Shown: positions 53,645 through 62,999 of the stretch, one piece after another
How the letters are laid out: every line of letters begins with the position of its first letter
Numbering within the stretch: position 1 is the stretch's first letter
Assembly (NCBI GenBank): GCA_028751875.1
Contig: CM054140.1
Location: 31,256,393 to 31,320,392 of the forward strand
Source: Rapana venosa
Lineage: Eukaryota; Mollusca; Gastropoda; Neogastropoda; Muricidae
DNA length: 64,000 nucleotides
Reading direction: 5' to 3'
Made by a program: the position numbers and the translations under genes
Notes under the pieces: generated by a model
Database searches by the model: none
What the model was told of the DNA's origin: nothing
Seen by the model: the letters and a program-made list of their open reading frames with translations, nothing else

Positions 53645-55219
53645 GGGAATTTCAGCAACTGTCATATGGTCATAATTATGGGTTGGTTGTTTTTTCCCAG
53701 TAACGTGCTATCATTGAATTCTGTTTCTTACCATGTCATTAAAATGAAGTAAATGGTAGAAGTTAAAAGCTTTCCTTCGGACACTTAACCTCCTTCTCGA
53801 AGTCCCTAAATCCAAAAACTTCACTAGGATGTAAATTATAATCACAACATCGGCAACATAGGCGTACTTGAAACTTGTGACTAAAGCTTTTAGGACACTC
53901 CTAACTGTAGGATAATCAGAAAAGTCAAAACAAACCTTATAAATTCGTTTTTCTTCCGTGGAGGTGAATAATAATATCAACAGCAACAACAATATATTTA
54001 ATCTGCATCAGGAATATCTACTGTTTCTGAAATTTCCAAAGTTAGCACCAAAAAATCTAATTGTAGACATCACAAAACTGATTGCACCTCAATTTAATCA
54101 CACATACTAAAATCCTGCATAACAAACTGTCATTAGACTGCAATGCTGATGACCATAATGAAAATCATTAGATGGACATCTTCATAGGCAAACTTATGCA
54201 TCGTAAAAAAGAAATGAGTATATAATTAAAGAAAAATACTTTTTAAAAAAATCAACCCTTACCAAAAGTTTCCAGCAGGCTCAATGCACCTTATGGTCGG
54301 GTGCTTGGTAAACCTGTCAGAGTGCACAATCGTCTGCAGTTATATGCTGTGCAAGAAGCAGAAGACCCTCAATGAAAATGCACAAGTTGATAGATTGACT
54401 GAGGTTGTAGTAAAGTCACAGTAGAGATTTCTGATTTCTGGACAGCAACACAAGCCCAACAAGATAACTGTAACCTATCTCATTTTGGTTGTCAGCTGCT
54501 GACCACCAACACAGAGAGCATGAAGATACACAAACCGATCCAATGCCTTATATAGCACTTGGAGCCATACTAATCCACGTGAGACACCTTTACTTTCACA
54601 CCAAAACAATCACCCCCTCCACTCCATACTACCCCCCCCCCCCCCCCCCCCCCCACCCCACTCCTTTTCATCACTATGCACCCATCCACTTGACTGAGAC
54701 AGCAACAAAACCATAAAGTTCCTACTGACCTAGATCTAGATCTAGTTTGACTTTCTGTTCAGGGCGACTCCATTTCTGTGACCTGGATAGGTCTAGGCTG
54801 GAAGGGGTCTGGCCAGTCCATGACTGATTGACCCAGTTTCCGGTAATGTCAAGGGTGCCTTCGCCATCCTCTGTTCGTCTGCTCGACGACCATTGAGCAT
54901 GGGATTTGTCTGCTCTTGGACATCTCCTAGCAGTGCATACGGGTTCTGCAATATTATCGTCTGCCCTGCTATCGATGTTAATCTAGCGACATTTCGCTGC
55001 ACTGCCAGCAGGTAGCTGCTTTGTTCATGGACTTGTTAAAGCGTGGACGAAATTAAATGGATATCGGCTTACAACAGCACAAAACAACAACAACAACAAC
55101 AACAACAACAAACTAGGAAGGTGCAAGTGAAATATTTAAACCAGTTGGAGGGATGGTAGCAGTAAGGGCTGGGAGGTGGGGGGGGGGGGGGGGGGGGGGA
55201 TTGGCCTGGGTTCAAATCT

Positions 55220-55254
<35 letters not shown>

Positions 55255-55585
55255 CTTTGGGGGGAAAAACAAGGATGCCAACCTACTTGAGAGAGTTAGT
55301 AACTGACTGAGATAATATTCTTTTCTTTCTTTAATTTTTTTTTTTATTGAGCTAGATTTTCAGTTTTTTCATTGAGCAACTACAAAGTGATAAGATCACA
55401 TCTTAGGCTAATGAGTGCTGGAGTGGGAGATACTTCATCTTTGTTTTTAATTGTTCTACCACATCAACTATTTTGATTAGTTTTCCCATTCGCCTGTAGC
55501 CTAGTTTTGTTTGGTTTGATTGTATTATATAATCCCAGCGGATCTATTCGATTTAGGTGCCAAACCATCCATCAACAATCACCTA
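53645..55585. other. No recognised gene
   Basis: Contains C23 at 54,632-54,654, an (ACA)n near 55,083, G22 at 55,178-55,199 and G31 at 55,222-55,252. A minus-strand 69-codon frame at 54,793-55,002 is unassigned. Confidence 0.5.
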
Positions 55586-55655
55586 TGCGCTATGCGCTTT
55601 GATTTGTCTTTCCAAGATATAGCGCTATATAAGTTCCATTTATTATTATTATTAC
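55586..55655 (+). mobile_element. CR1/L2-group LINE 3' terminus, solo
   Basis: ATGCGCTTTGATTTGTCTTT, CCAAGATATAGCGCTATATA, AGTTCCATTT, then (ATT)n. About 65 bp of the LINE 3' end with nothing LINE-like upstream. Confidence 0.8.
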
Positions 55656-56700
55656 CTACAAGTATAAATAGTAACCGACCTACATGTGTTTTAAGGGATC
55701 AAGGTAGTCTGTTCGTCTTTTCCCATCCCCCCCCCCAACACACACACACACCAACCCCAACCCCCACTCACCTCCTCTCAACACTACCATCCATTCCCAC
55801 CCCTGCAACTCCTGACTCCATTCCAGCTCATTCTATTTTCGTTTCTGGATACTCTTGCCAAATAAACCAGCAGGGGCATAGTTCAATTAAAGTGCACACC
55901 CATCGACCTAGAACTGGCAACCTCAGACAAAAACCTGTATTGACGTCTCGCTGCCAAAATCACTGTTTTTCATGGAGGAGACCGATCAGACCGAAGTCCA
56001 ACGTCATGCACCCCTTCACCCCCAAACTACACCACCAAACGTGGCTTGTCTGGAGGAGAAAGTCCAGAGAGGGTACTCAAGTAGTGCCAAGATACTTTTG
56101 TACAGTAACTGTTTTGTCTGAAACTAGAAGCTGTCAAAGTGTTTGTTCCTCCGTAGGAAGGAAGTGAAGCCCTTGAGCGTTGCTACGATGCCGCACCCAT
56201 CCTGTTGGCTCCTCAGATAGTGACAGGCAAGTCGGCTGTGTTGAACACTGATTTACAGGAGTGACTGAACAGTGCCCTTTATCCACTACCTTAATTAATG
56301 ATACATATTTTAGGGGAGGCAATCCGGGCGAATCAGAGTGGCTATAATTAACATCTGTGTCAGTAGTTTGTCCCAGTTCCAAGTGACTAACTTTTTGCCC
56401 AGGTGGTAGAATCTTTGTATTTATGTATTGTTTGAACAAGAAGCACTTGATTAATTTAAAATCATTTACACCTTGCATCAGTTTTCAAGAATAAAACAAC
56501 AGTGATGTTGTCCTCGTTGGGGGAAAAAAGTACAGTGCTTCTGCCTCACAGTCTATCAGAAATTCTGTGCTAGGAATTCATTTTCTATCCCTCTCTTTGT
56601 TTTTTCTTTGTTCTTTTTCTTCCTGTCACTTTCTTCTTGTCTTTTTTCTGCCTTCTTGGTTCACTCTCCTGCTTTTTTCCAGAATGACTTAAAAGATAAC
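55656..56700. other. No supported gene
   Basis: A 215-codon frame (55,520-56,167) starts inside the LINE tail and is Pro/Thr/His rich through a C-rich tract, so it is not accepted as coding. Confidence 0.5.
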
Positions 56701-56719
56701 AATTCTCTCCCATGCCACA

Positions 56720-56975
56720 GTCAAGATGTGGTGGACCTGATTTGTCAGGTGCTCAATGGCAGCAGCGCCGTCGGGAAAAAACATTGCCGACAGCCTCATG
56801 GACACAGATGGAACGCAACGAGGAGACCAAGAACATGCGTCGGTGGAAACAGAGCTGAAGACCTTCAACATACTGGGGAACATTCGGAAGTGGCCAGGAC
56901 AGACAGGAGTGGAGAACATTTGTTGCTGCCCTATGTGCCAATAAGGCACAAAGGCATTGATGATTGATGATCAAT
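56720..56975 (+). pseudogene. RTE-like reverse transcriptase C-terminal fragment
   Basis: Frame-shifted remains: TASWTQMERNEETKNMRRW, then ETELKTFN, then GQDRQEWRTFVAALCANKAQ and stop. This is the standard end of RTE-like RT ORFs (TWRRxVExELK, then AxDRxEWRxFVAAL). At least two frameshifts. Confidence 0.65.
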
Positions 56976-57114
56976 GGCAGCAGCAATGCATGCTCATTCA
57001 TATGACATATAACAGTAGGTGCTGTCTGAGCATTCGACGATGAAGATGGAATCTCTCGACTTAGATCCACGGACGAAACAAAAGGGGGAAAAAGAACTGT
57101 ACGAAGTCTTTCAG

Positions 57115-57345
57115 GGTCAAATCAGAACGAGTGCACTGGGGTAAGACGTCGGAAAACCAAGGCTACAAAGAGTTTTGAATACTGAAGTGGAATTCCAATA
57201 TGTCTGAGTAAGGAAATAATCCAATGCCTATGTCAAACCAGCAGCAGCACACTATAGTAAGACATGGAAAACCAAGGCCGATAGTCGTTCTGCAGTAGCC
57301 AAGATACCCCCACGATTCTCTAAAGCAAGGAATCTATACAGGTTA
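57115..57345 (+). pseudogene. Possible L1-like ORF1 fragment
   Basis: Near 57,260-57,340 one frame reads VRHGKPRPIVVLQ, stop, PRYPHDSLKQGI. This resembles the RxGxxxxKPRPIIVxFxRYxDRxxVLKxA motif of L1-type ORF1 RNA-binding domains. A repeated GGAAAACCAAGGC occurs near 57,150 and 57,270. Short and weak. Confidence 0.3.
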
Positions 57346-57501
57346 ATCATGGTGCCAGGTCCAGAAACTGACCCAGCTGGTTTCCAACAAGTGCCTGCTC
57401 ATGAGGTATGGTGACTGAAGACCTTGGTATGTTGTATGTGTGCGTGCGTGCGTGCGCGTGTGTGTATATATTTGAATTTGTAAAAACCATTAATTGTAAC
57501 T

Positions 57502-57595
57502 TGTTGCATGTGTTACAGTAGGATGAATGCAAGCACTTTGATTTGTTTTTGCAAGATATAGCGCTATATAAATATCATTTATTATTATTATTATG
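57502..57595 (+). mobile_element. CR1/L2-group LINE 3' terminus, solo
   Basis: GCACTTTGATTTGTTTTTGC, AAGATATAGCGCTATATAAA, then (ATT)n to 57,594. It extends slightly further 5' than the copy at 55.6 kb. Confidence 0.75.
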
Positions 57596-57845
57596 GCCGC
57601 ACAAAGAAATAATTCTTTGAGGTTCCAGAGGCTTGCGGTTCCCTGGCACTACTGACTGATCAGTACTAGTAGGTATTCTGTCAATCAGTCACTCATCTCC
57701 TTTCACCAGCTCATCTTCTCATTTCTTTGTTCCTCGCAAAGCTCACCTGAAATAGCAGTTAGGGTCAATGTAACCATAAACTTGCTCTGTGACATTCGTT
57801 CCTTAACAGAAGCCAACCGGTCAATTATTCTGCCAGCAACTTCTT
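57596..57845. other. No recognised feature
   Basis: Unassigned sequence. Confidence 0.5.
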
Positions 57846-58018
57846 ACACAACACACACGCACACGTCCTACACACACCACATCTCCTTACACACCATAGT
57901 CTAACGCATGTGTGGATTCATACGCACGCACACACTCCACACACACACACACACTGCAAACCCCCCTACCCTGCTACTCACACACACGCATACCACACAC
58001 ACACACACACACACACAA
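57846..58018. repeat. CA-rich microsatellite
   Basis: Interrupted ACACAC arrays over about 170 bp. Confidence 0.9.
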
Positions 58019-58440
58019 TCAGGAATGGGGAGGAGGGAGAAGACCAACCAGTTCGGGGTCACAACACAACAACATGTACATAAAGGTACTGTAAACCAGT
58101 AAACTATTTCAGTATAACCTGTAAACTTATATAACAGCCATTAGATCTTTTCTGAGTTCAGACAACCACTTCACAATTCAACCACAACCATCAAAAACAT
58201 CTACAACTGATCTTGAACGGTTAGATTTAGTAACACGTACATAACAATTATGACGACAGCCGTAGGGTTAGCATATGAAATCCTTAAAAGTCTATGGTTT
58301 TAATGGCCACTTCTACAAAAATGGTTATCTAGCCCGAGGTATTTTGGATTCATTTTGAGATTAGAGTACCTATAAAAGCCCCTTGAGATTACCCAGGGAT
58401 TACAGTGACTTGCAAGTATGGATTTGATGGTTGGGAGGGG
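58019..58440. other. No recognised feature
   Basis: Unassigned sequence. Confidence 0.5.
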
Positions 58441-58530
58441 CGGGCGGGGGGGGGGGGGGGGGGGATGGAGGGGTGGTGGTGGTAAAAGGACAGGTAGAGA
58501 CTGGGACCTTGGGGGAGAGGGAGGGGGTGA
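58440..58530. repeat. G-rich tract including G19
   Basis: G19 at 58,446-58,464 followed by GGTGGTGG and GGGAGAGG repeats. Confidence 0.9.
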
Positions 58531-58649
58531 GGAATAAAGGAGGGAAGGTGATGTAGGACTTATCATTTTTTTGTTTGTTTATTTAATTACTTTGCTGCTT
58601 GTTTTCAAGAGTTTTATGTAATTGCCACTAAGTGTTCGATTTTTGCTTC

Positions 58650-58762
58650 CTCGCGCGCGCACGGGCACGCACGCACGCACGCATGCATGCAGGCACGCAC
58701 ACACGCGCACAGACAGACAGACAGACAGACAGAGAGAGGGGAGAGACAGACAGACAGACAAG
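58650..58762. repeat. GCAC / CAGA microsatellites
   Basis: GCACGCACGCAC run then two (ACAG)n runs. A run of 13 G follows near 58,908. Confidence 0.9.
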
Positions 58763-59107
58763 CAGAGACAGGAAATGAATGAATAGTCTTTAACACGCAA
58801 GGATAATGATTTTAGGTCAAGCCTAGTCTGACACTTTGTTCTTGTAAACATAGGCCTACAAGCACGCAAAGCAAGCAATAAACCCTAGGAAACGAAAAAA
58901 AAAAAAGGGGGGGGGGGGGGACACAAACAAAGAAAACCAAATTGAAACCAAACCAACCAAAGAAAACCCCGCACACCATACTAAAATAATACCAACACAT
59001 ATAAATCGTATCAAAAGGCTATAGCCTATTGCACACCAACATCAGTGTAGTCTTTAAAACAACAACCTACATTAATGGTAGTTTTTTTTAATAAAAATTT
59101 TTTAAAA

Positions 59108-59162
59108 GTTGTATAGGCAAAATCTCACCATGACTGAACCTCAGAACTCTCGCCCAGGAAGG
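59108..59162 (-). repeat. Repeat D left-half fragment
   Basis: GTATAGGCAAAATCTCACCA, TGACTGAACCTC, AGAACTCTCGCCCAGGAAGG. The right half is missing. C-rich runs follow at 59,174-59,209. Confidence 0.55.
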
Positions 59163-59232
59163 AAAATAAAACGCCCCCCCCCCCCCCCTTAAAATAACAA
59201 CCCCCCCCCAAAAAAAAACCCAACAACAGCAA

Positions 59233-59300
59233 CACACACACGCGCGCGGGCGCGCGCGCGCGCACACACAACACACACACAACACAACATGTACGCGCGC
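59233..59300. repeat. CA / CG alternating repeat
   Basis: ACACACGCGCGCGG-type sequence of about 65 bp. An (ACAG)n(CA)n array lies at 59,412-59,456. Confidence 0.85.
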
Positions 59301-59456
59301 ACGCATGCATGGGTGCACAGAGCATACATCTGACATAATTTTGTTTAAAATATACAAAAAACAAACCGACCAAACAAAAACAACCACGTACTTATACGAT
59401 CGTGCAGACAGTTACAGACAGACAGACAGACAGACAGACACACACACACACACACA

Positions 59457-59782
59457 GGGAAGGGATAGCCTGGTGGTTAGAGTGATGTATTCATTATCTG
59501 CTGACCAGGGTTCGATTCTTGTCCACGAGGATTTTTTCCTCTGGAGTTAACATCACTGCCGACTCCACTTTCCCAAAAAGTCTTTTGGATGAGACTATAA
59601 ACCGAGGTTCCGTGTGCGAACCACGCAGAACATCTTGCGCACACGTTAAAACCCGTTCCGCTTTTTGGAAGAAAAGGCCATTGTGCACTGGCGGAAACGG
59701 ATGACAAATTTACGAAACTGCATACACACGAGGACTGGATGAAAAAAACCTCATGAATGCTTCTTCCATTATCCTCGAAATA
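59457..59782 (+). mobile_element. SINE-A, full length
   Basis: A box GGATAGCCTGGTGGTTAGAG, B box GGGTTCGATTCTTG about 35 bp later. Core TTGGATGAGACTATAAACCG, then TTAAAACCCGTTCCGC, AAAAGGCCATTGTGC, GGAAACGGATGACAAA. Terminus TTCCATTATCCTCGAAATAA. The best reference copy in the window. Confidence 0.85.
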
Positions 59783-60879
59783 ATAATAATAATAATAATA
59801 ATAATGATAATAATAATAATAAATGGAACTTATATAGGGCTATATCTTGCAAAGACAAATCAAAGCGCATGCATTGAACATAATCTTACACAGTCATGCA
59901 ATCAATGATAAATAATCAATAGTTTAAAGAAACAGATATTACAAACATGGTGCGCTCAGACAAAATCTATGAAATAAAATTTCAATAGTCAAATGTTTTT
60001 CAAAAGCACTCACACAGGTCATATACTTTAGCAGGGTGATAGGACATGGGTTAGTGAAGGTGGGATAGTTCTGATATGAAACATGAGGGGGGAAATCTTA
60101 GGTTTGAAATAAATATGTCTTTAGGCTGAATTTAAAAGTGTCATAACTAGGCTTCTGGCAAGAGAGAGAGGGAGCTCATTCCAGGTCAATGGACCCGAAA
60201 TAGAGAAAGAGCTGCAGCCAAGGGTGGATTGGTTGAATCTAGGTATTCGTAGGCACAAGGTATCTGCAGCAGAGCATAGGGAACGTGAAGGAGTGTACAG
60301 GTTAAGACATTCACAGAGGTAGGAGGGTGCAGTTTTGTGGAGACATTTGTAACAGATCTTATAATTTACTCTCTGTGGCACAGGCAGCCAGTGGATAGAT
60401 CGTAATAGAGGGGTAATGTGCTCAGATTTTTTCCTTCTGAGAACTAGTCGAACTACGGAGTTTTGTATACGTTGAAGGGAGTGGATGGATGGTGCTGGCA
60501 GACCAGACAAAAGAGAATTGCAATAGTCCAGAAGTGAAAGAATGAGAGAAGTGACAAGTTTGGATGTTGCATGCATCGGTGGAGTGCTACTTTCGAATTG
60601 CACTAATATGCCGTAATTGATAGTAGCAGACTGACAGGTCTGGGTGATGAATTTTTTCATAGAGAGTGTGTTGTTCATAACAACACCTAGATACTTCACA
60701 GCAGTGGAAAGAGGGACTGACGTCTTGCCGAGTTATATTGAAGCTGTTGTAATGGAAGAGAGTTTGTGTTTGGTCCCTAGGAGCATAGCTTCGGTGTTAT
60801 CTGCATTTAGCTGTAATTTGTTCTGTGTCATCCAGTTTTGAATATCTCCAAAGCAGTGGGCCATATTTGTCAGGAGAGA
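59780..60879 (-). mobile_element. CR1/L2-group LINE, 5'-truncated, copy 2
   Basis: Minus-strand copy of the same family as 26.4-28.5 kb. Its (ATT)n tail is at 59,780-59,821 and its 5' truncation at about 60,879. On the left it abuts the tail of a SINE-A copy, and GAAATAA is present at both ends, consistent with insertion into that tail. Confidence 0.85.
60121..60860 (-). pseudogene. LINE reverse transcriptase C-terminal part
   Basis: Frames include NLQLNADNTEAMLL-like sequence near 60,780-60,840, then KYLGVVMNNTLSMKKFITQT, RLVLRRKKSEHITPLL, INWLPVPQR-like and KICYKCLHKTAPSYLCECLN. It lacks the catalytic YADD. It does not have the 7-base insertion seen in copy 1 but has lost one base near the C-terminus (SLARSLVMTLL replaces SLRQKPSYDTF), plus other shifts. 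Dead fragment. Confidence 0.8.
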
Positions 60880-60917
60880 AATAAAAGAATAAAAAACAAA
60901 CACACACACAAACCAAG

Positions 60918-60954
60918 AGACAATGACAATGACAATGACAAATTATTTTATTTC

Positions 60955-60956
<2 letters not shown>
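60918..60956 (-). mobile_element. SINE-A extreme 3' tail
   Basis: (ATGACA)n followed by AATTATTTTATTTCGAGGA, the reverse of the SINE-A end AATAAAATAATT with a (TGTCAT)n tail. Cut off by a GA repeat. Confidence 0.6.

Positions 60957-61025
<69 letters not shown>
60957..61025. repeat. (GA)n then (GAAT)n microsatellite
   Basis: GA run with one G insertion, then (ATGA)n at 61,028-61,052. Confidence 0.95.
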
Positions 61026-61029
<4 letters not shown>

Positions 61030-61039
61030 ATGAATGAAT

Positions 61040-61215
61040 GAATGAATGAATGAATCTTTATTTTTCAAGGGTAACAGAATAAGCGTGGGGATACTTTTTT
61101 TCATCCGGCCTTGACCTGATTAGGGACTATCAACAAAACAAGGGAAAACCCTGCTACAACGAAGACAACATGATTTAAAAAGATAAGTGTATATTTAACC
61201 ATACATAATCCCTAA
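61040..61215 (-). mobile_element. SINE-G copy 1
   Basis: AATCTTTATTTTTCAAGGG, TAACAGAATAAGCG, then TCATCCGGCCTTGACCTG, ATTAGGGACTATCAACAAAA, AAACATAATCCCTAACTGA-like. On the minus strand the end TTATTCTGTTACCCTTG is a variant of the SINE-A terminus. Matches 61,807-61,990. Confidence 0.7.
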
Positions 61216-61397
61216 CTGACCTGAACATTAATGTCAAGAGATACATAGATTATATTTTTTTTAGAAGAGAGATATGCGTCAATAAACACATAATTCTCAA
61301 ATGAATTGAACATAAACATGAAAACTGATATACTGATTATAATTAAGTAATATGAATAAAGTAAAATATAGGGGATTTTATTTATTTTATTATTTAA
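61216..61397. other. A/T-rich spacer
   Basis: No recognised feature. Confidence 0.5.
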
Positions 61398-61705
61398 TAT
61401 CGAGGATAATGGAATAAGCACTTATGTGCTTTTTTACATCCAGTCTCCGTGTATATGCGGTTTGTAAATTCTGTCCCACCGGCAAACAATGGCCTACTCT
61501 TACGAAAAGCGGACCAGGATTTAACGTGTGCGCAAGATGTTCTGCGTGCGTTCGCACACGGGACCTCGGTTTATAGTCTCATCCGAAGGACTTTTGGGGA
61601 GAGTGGAGTCTGCACTGATGTTAACTCCAGGGGAAAATATCCCCTTGAACGAGAATCAAACCCAGGTCGTCAGATTGCGAGCGCAATGTTCTAACCACAG
61701 GGAGA
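61398..61705 (-). mobile_element. SINE-A, near full length
   Basis: Reads from tail to head: TCGAGGATAATGGAATAAGC, AATGGCCTACTCTTACG, ACACGGGACCTCGGTTTATA, GTCTCATCCGAAGGAC, TGATGTTAACTCCAGGGG, and the reverse B and A boxes AATCAAACCCAGG and CTAACCACAGGG. Confidence 0.85.
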
Positions 61706-61806
61706 CAGCAAGAAGCAAGAGAAGAGAAGAAGGAGAGAGAGAAGAACGAAGAGAGAGAGAGAAGAGGGAGAGTGAGATGAGTAAGAGAGAGAGAAGAGAG
61801 AGAAAG
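61706..61806. repeat. Imperfect GA-rich repeat
   Basis: GAAGAGAGAG-type sequence. Confidence 0.9.
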
Positions 61807-61992
61807 AATTAATGAATCTTTATTTTCAAGGGTAACAGAATAAGCACGTGCATACTTTTTTTTTCATCCGCCCTTGCCCTGATTAGGGACTATCAACAAA
61901 ACAAAGGTAAAAATCTTACTACAACAAGGACAACATGATTTTTAAAAAATTTAACAATACATAATCCCTAACTAACTTGAGCATTACTTTCA
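61807..61992 (-). mobile_element. SINE-G copy 2
   Basis: AATCTTTATTTTCAAGGG, TAACAGAATAAGCACG, TCATCCGCCCTTGCCCTG, ATTAGGGACTATCAACAAAA. About 760 bp from copy 1 and also beside a GA array. Confidence 0.7.
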
Positions 61993-62006
61993 ATAGATAC
62001 AGAGAG

Positions 62007-62069
<63 letters not shown>
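61993..62069. repeat. (GA)n microsatellite
   Basis: About 75 bp of GA. Confidence 0.95.
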
Positions 62070-62070
<1 letters not shown>

Positions 62071-62345
62071 ATTTCAGGTTACATCAACATAAAAATGAAT
62101 CAAATACGAAATTTTGACAAAGCACTGTCACCCAAACTTTTTATGTGTTTTAAAACATACTATCAATAACATATCAAGTTAAGTTACAAAATGCCAATGA
62201 GCCTGATATAAAACAGTTTTAACAGCCTCAACAACACCATCAATACAACAATTGGAAGTTAGGCAAATCAGTTAAAACTCACTCAATACATTTCCAAGAG
62301 GCATGGTATATTGATTGAAGAAGAACAATATTGTATGAGAGAGAG
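62070..62345. other. A/T-rich spacer
   Basis: No recognised feature. Confidence 0.5.
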
Positions 62346-62425
62346 ACAATGACAATGACAAGTTATTTTATTTCGAGGATAATGAATAAGCACTCATGTG
62401 CTTTTTTACATCCAGTCCCCGCCCG
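62346..62425 (-). mobile_element. SINE-A 3' tail fragment
   Basis: (CAATGA)n, AGTTATTTTATTTCGAGG, ATAATGAATAAGCACTC, TTACATCCAGTCCCCG. Head missing. Confidence 0.75.
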
Positions 62426-62499
62426 TAGGGATACATCTTAATAATAACCCAACACTTATACAGTCTCACAGTAGAAACATGGGAAAATAACCCTTTTCA

Positions 62500-62742
62500 A
62501 AACAGCCCCCCCCCTCCCCCCCGAACCCCCCCCCCCCCCCCCCCAAAGCAAACAAATAAAAGAAAACCCTAAAAATACCCCACCACCCCCACCCACCCCC
62601 ACCACCACCACCCCAAAAAAACCCCACAACCAAAACAAACAAACAAACAAAAGAGAAAGAAAAACCAACCCAACAAAAGAAGAAAAAAAGAAAAAAGAAG
62701 AGAAAAAGAAACAACAAAACCAAGAAAAATAACAACCAAACT

Positions 62743-62745
<3 letters not shown>
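62500..62745. repeat. Poly-C runs and AC/AAC-rich low complexity
   Basis: C runs at 62,506-62,522 and 62,526-62,544, then CCACC and AAACAAAC units. The Gly/Phe/Leu-rich minus-strand frames are artefacts. Confidence 0.9.
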
Positions 62746-62825
<80 letters not shown>

Positions 62826-62837
62826 GGGGGGGGGGGG
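62746..62837. repeat. (GA)n microsatellite ending in G15
   Basis: About 77 bp GA followed by a G run. Confidence 0.95.
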
Positions 62838-62999
62838 AGGATGCACTGACATAATTATAGAGAGATAGAGGCACACACTGTGACACTTATACATCGTTTT
62901 ACAAACGTTATATCTCTGCATGGCACTGTGCACTCTTGTGTCAGGAAGTAAGGACATCAGCCTTACTCTGTCTTGAATAAAAGTAAACGTATTACATAG

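Noticed and set aside
55520..56167. 215-codon plus-strand open frame
   Set aside because: Begins in a LINE 3' tail (AMRFDLSFQDIALYKFHL is tail sequence) and continues through a CA/CCCAA tract. No domain.
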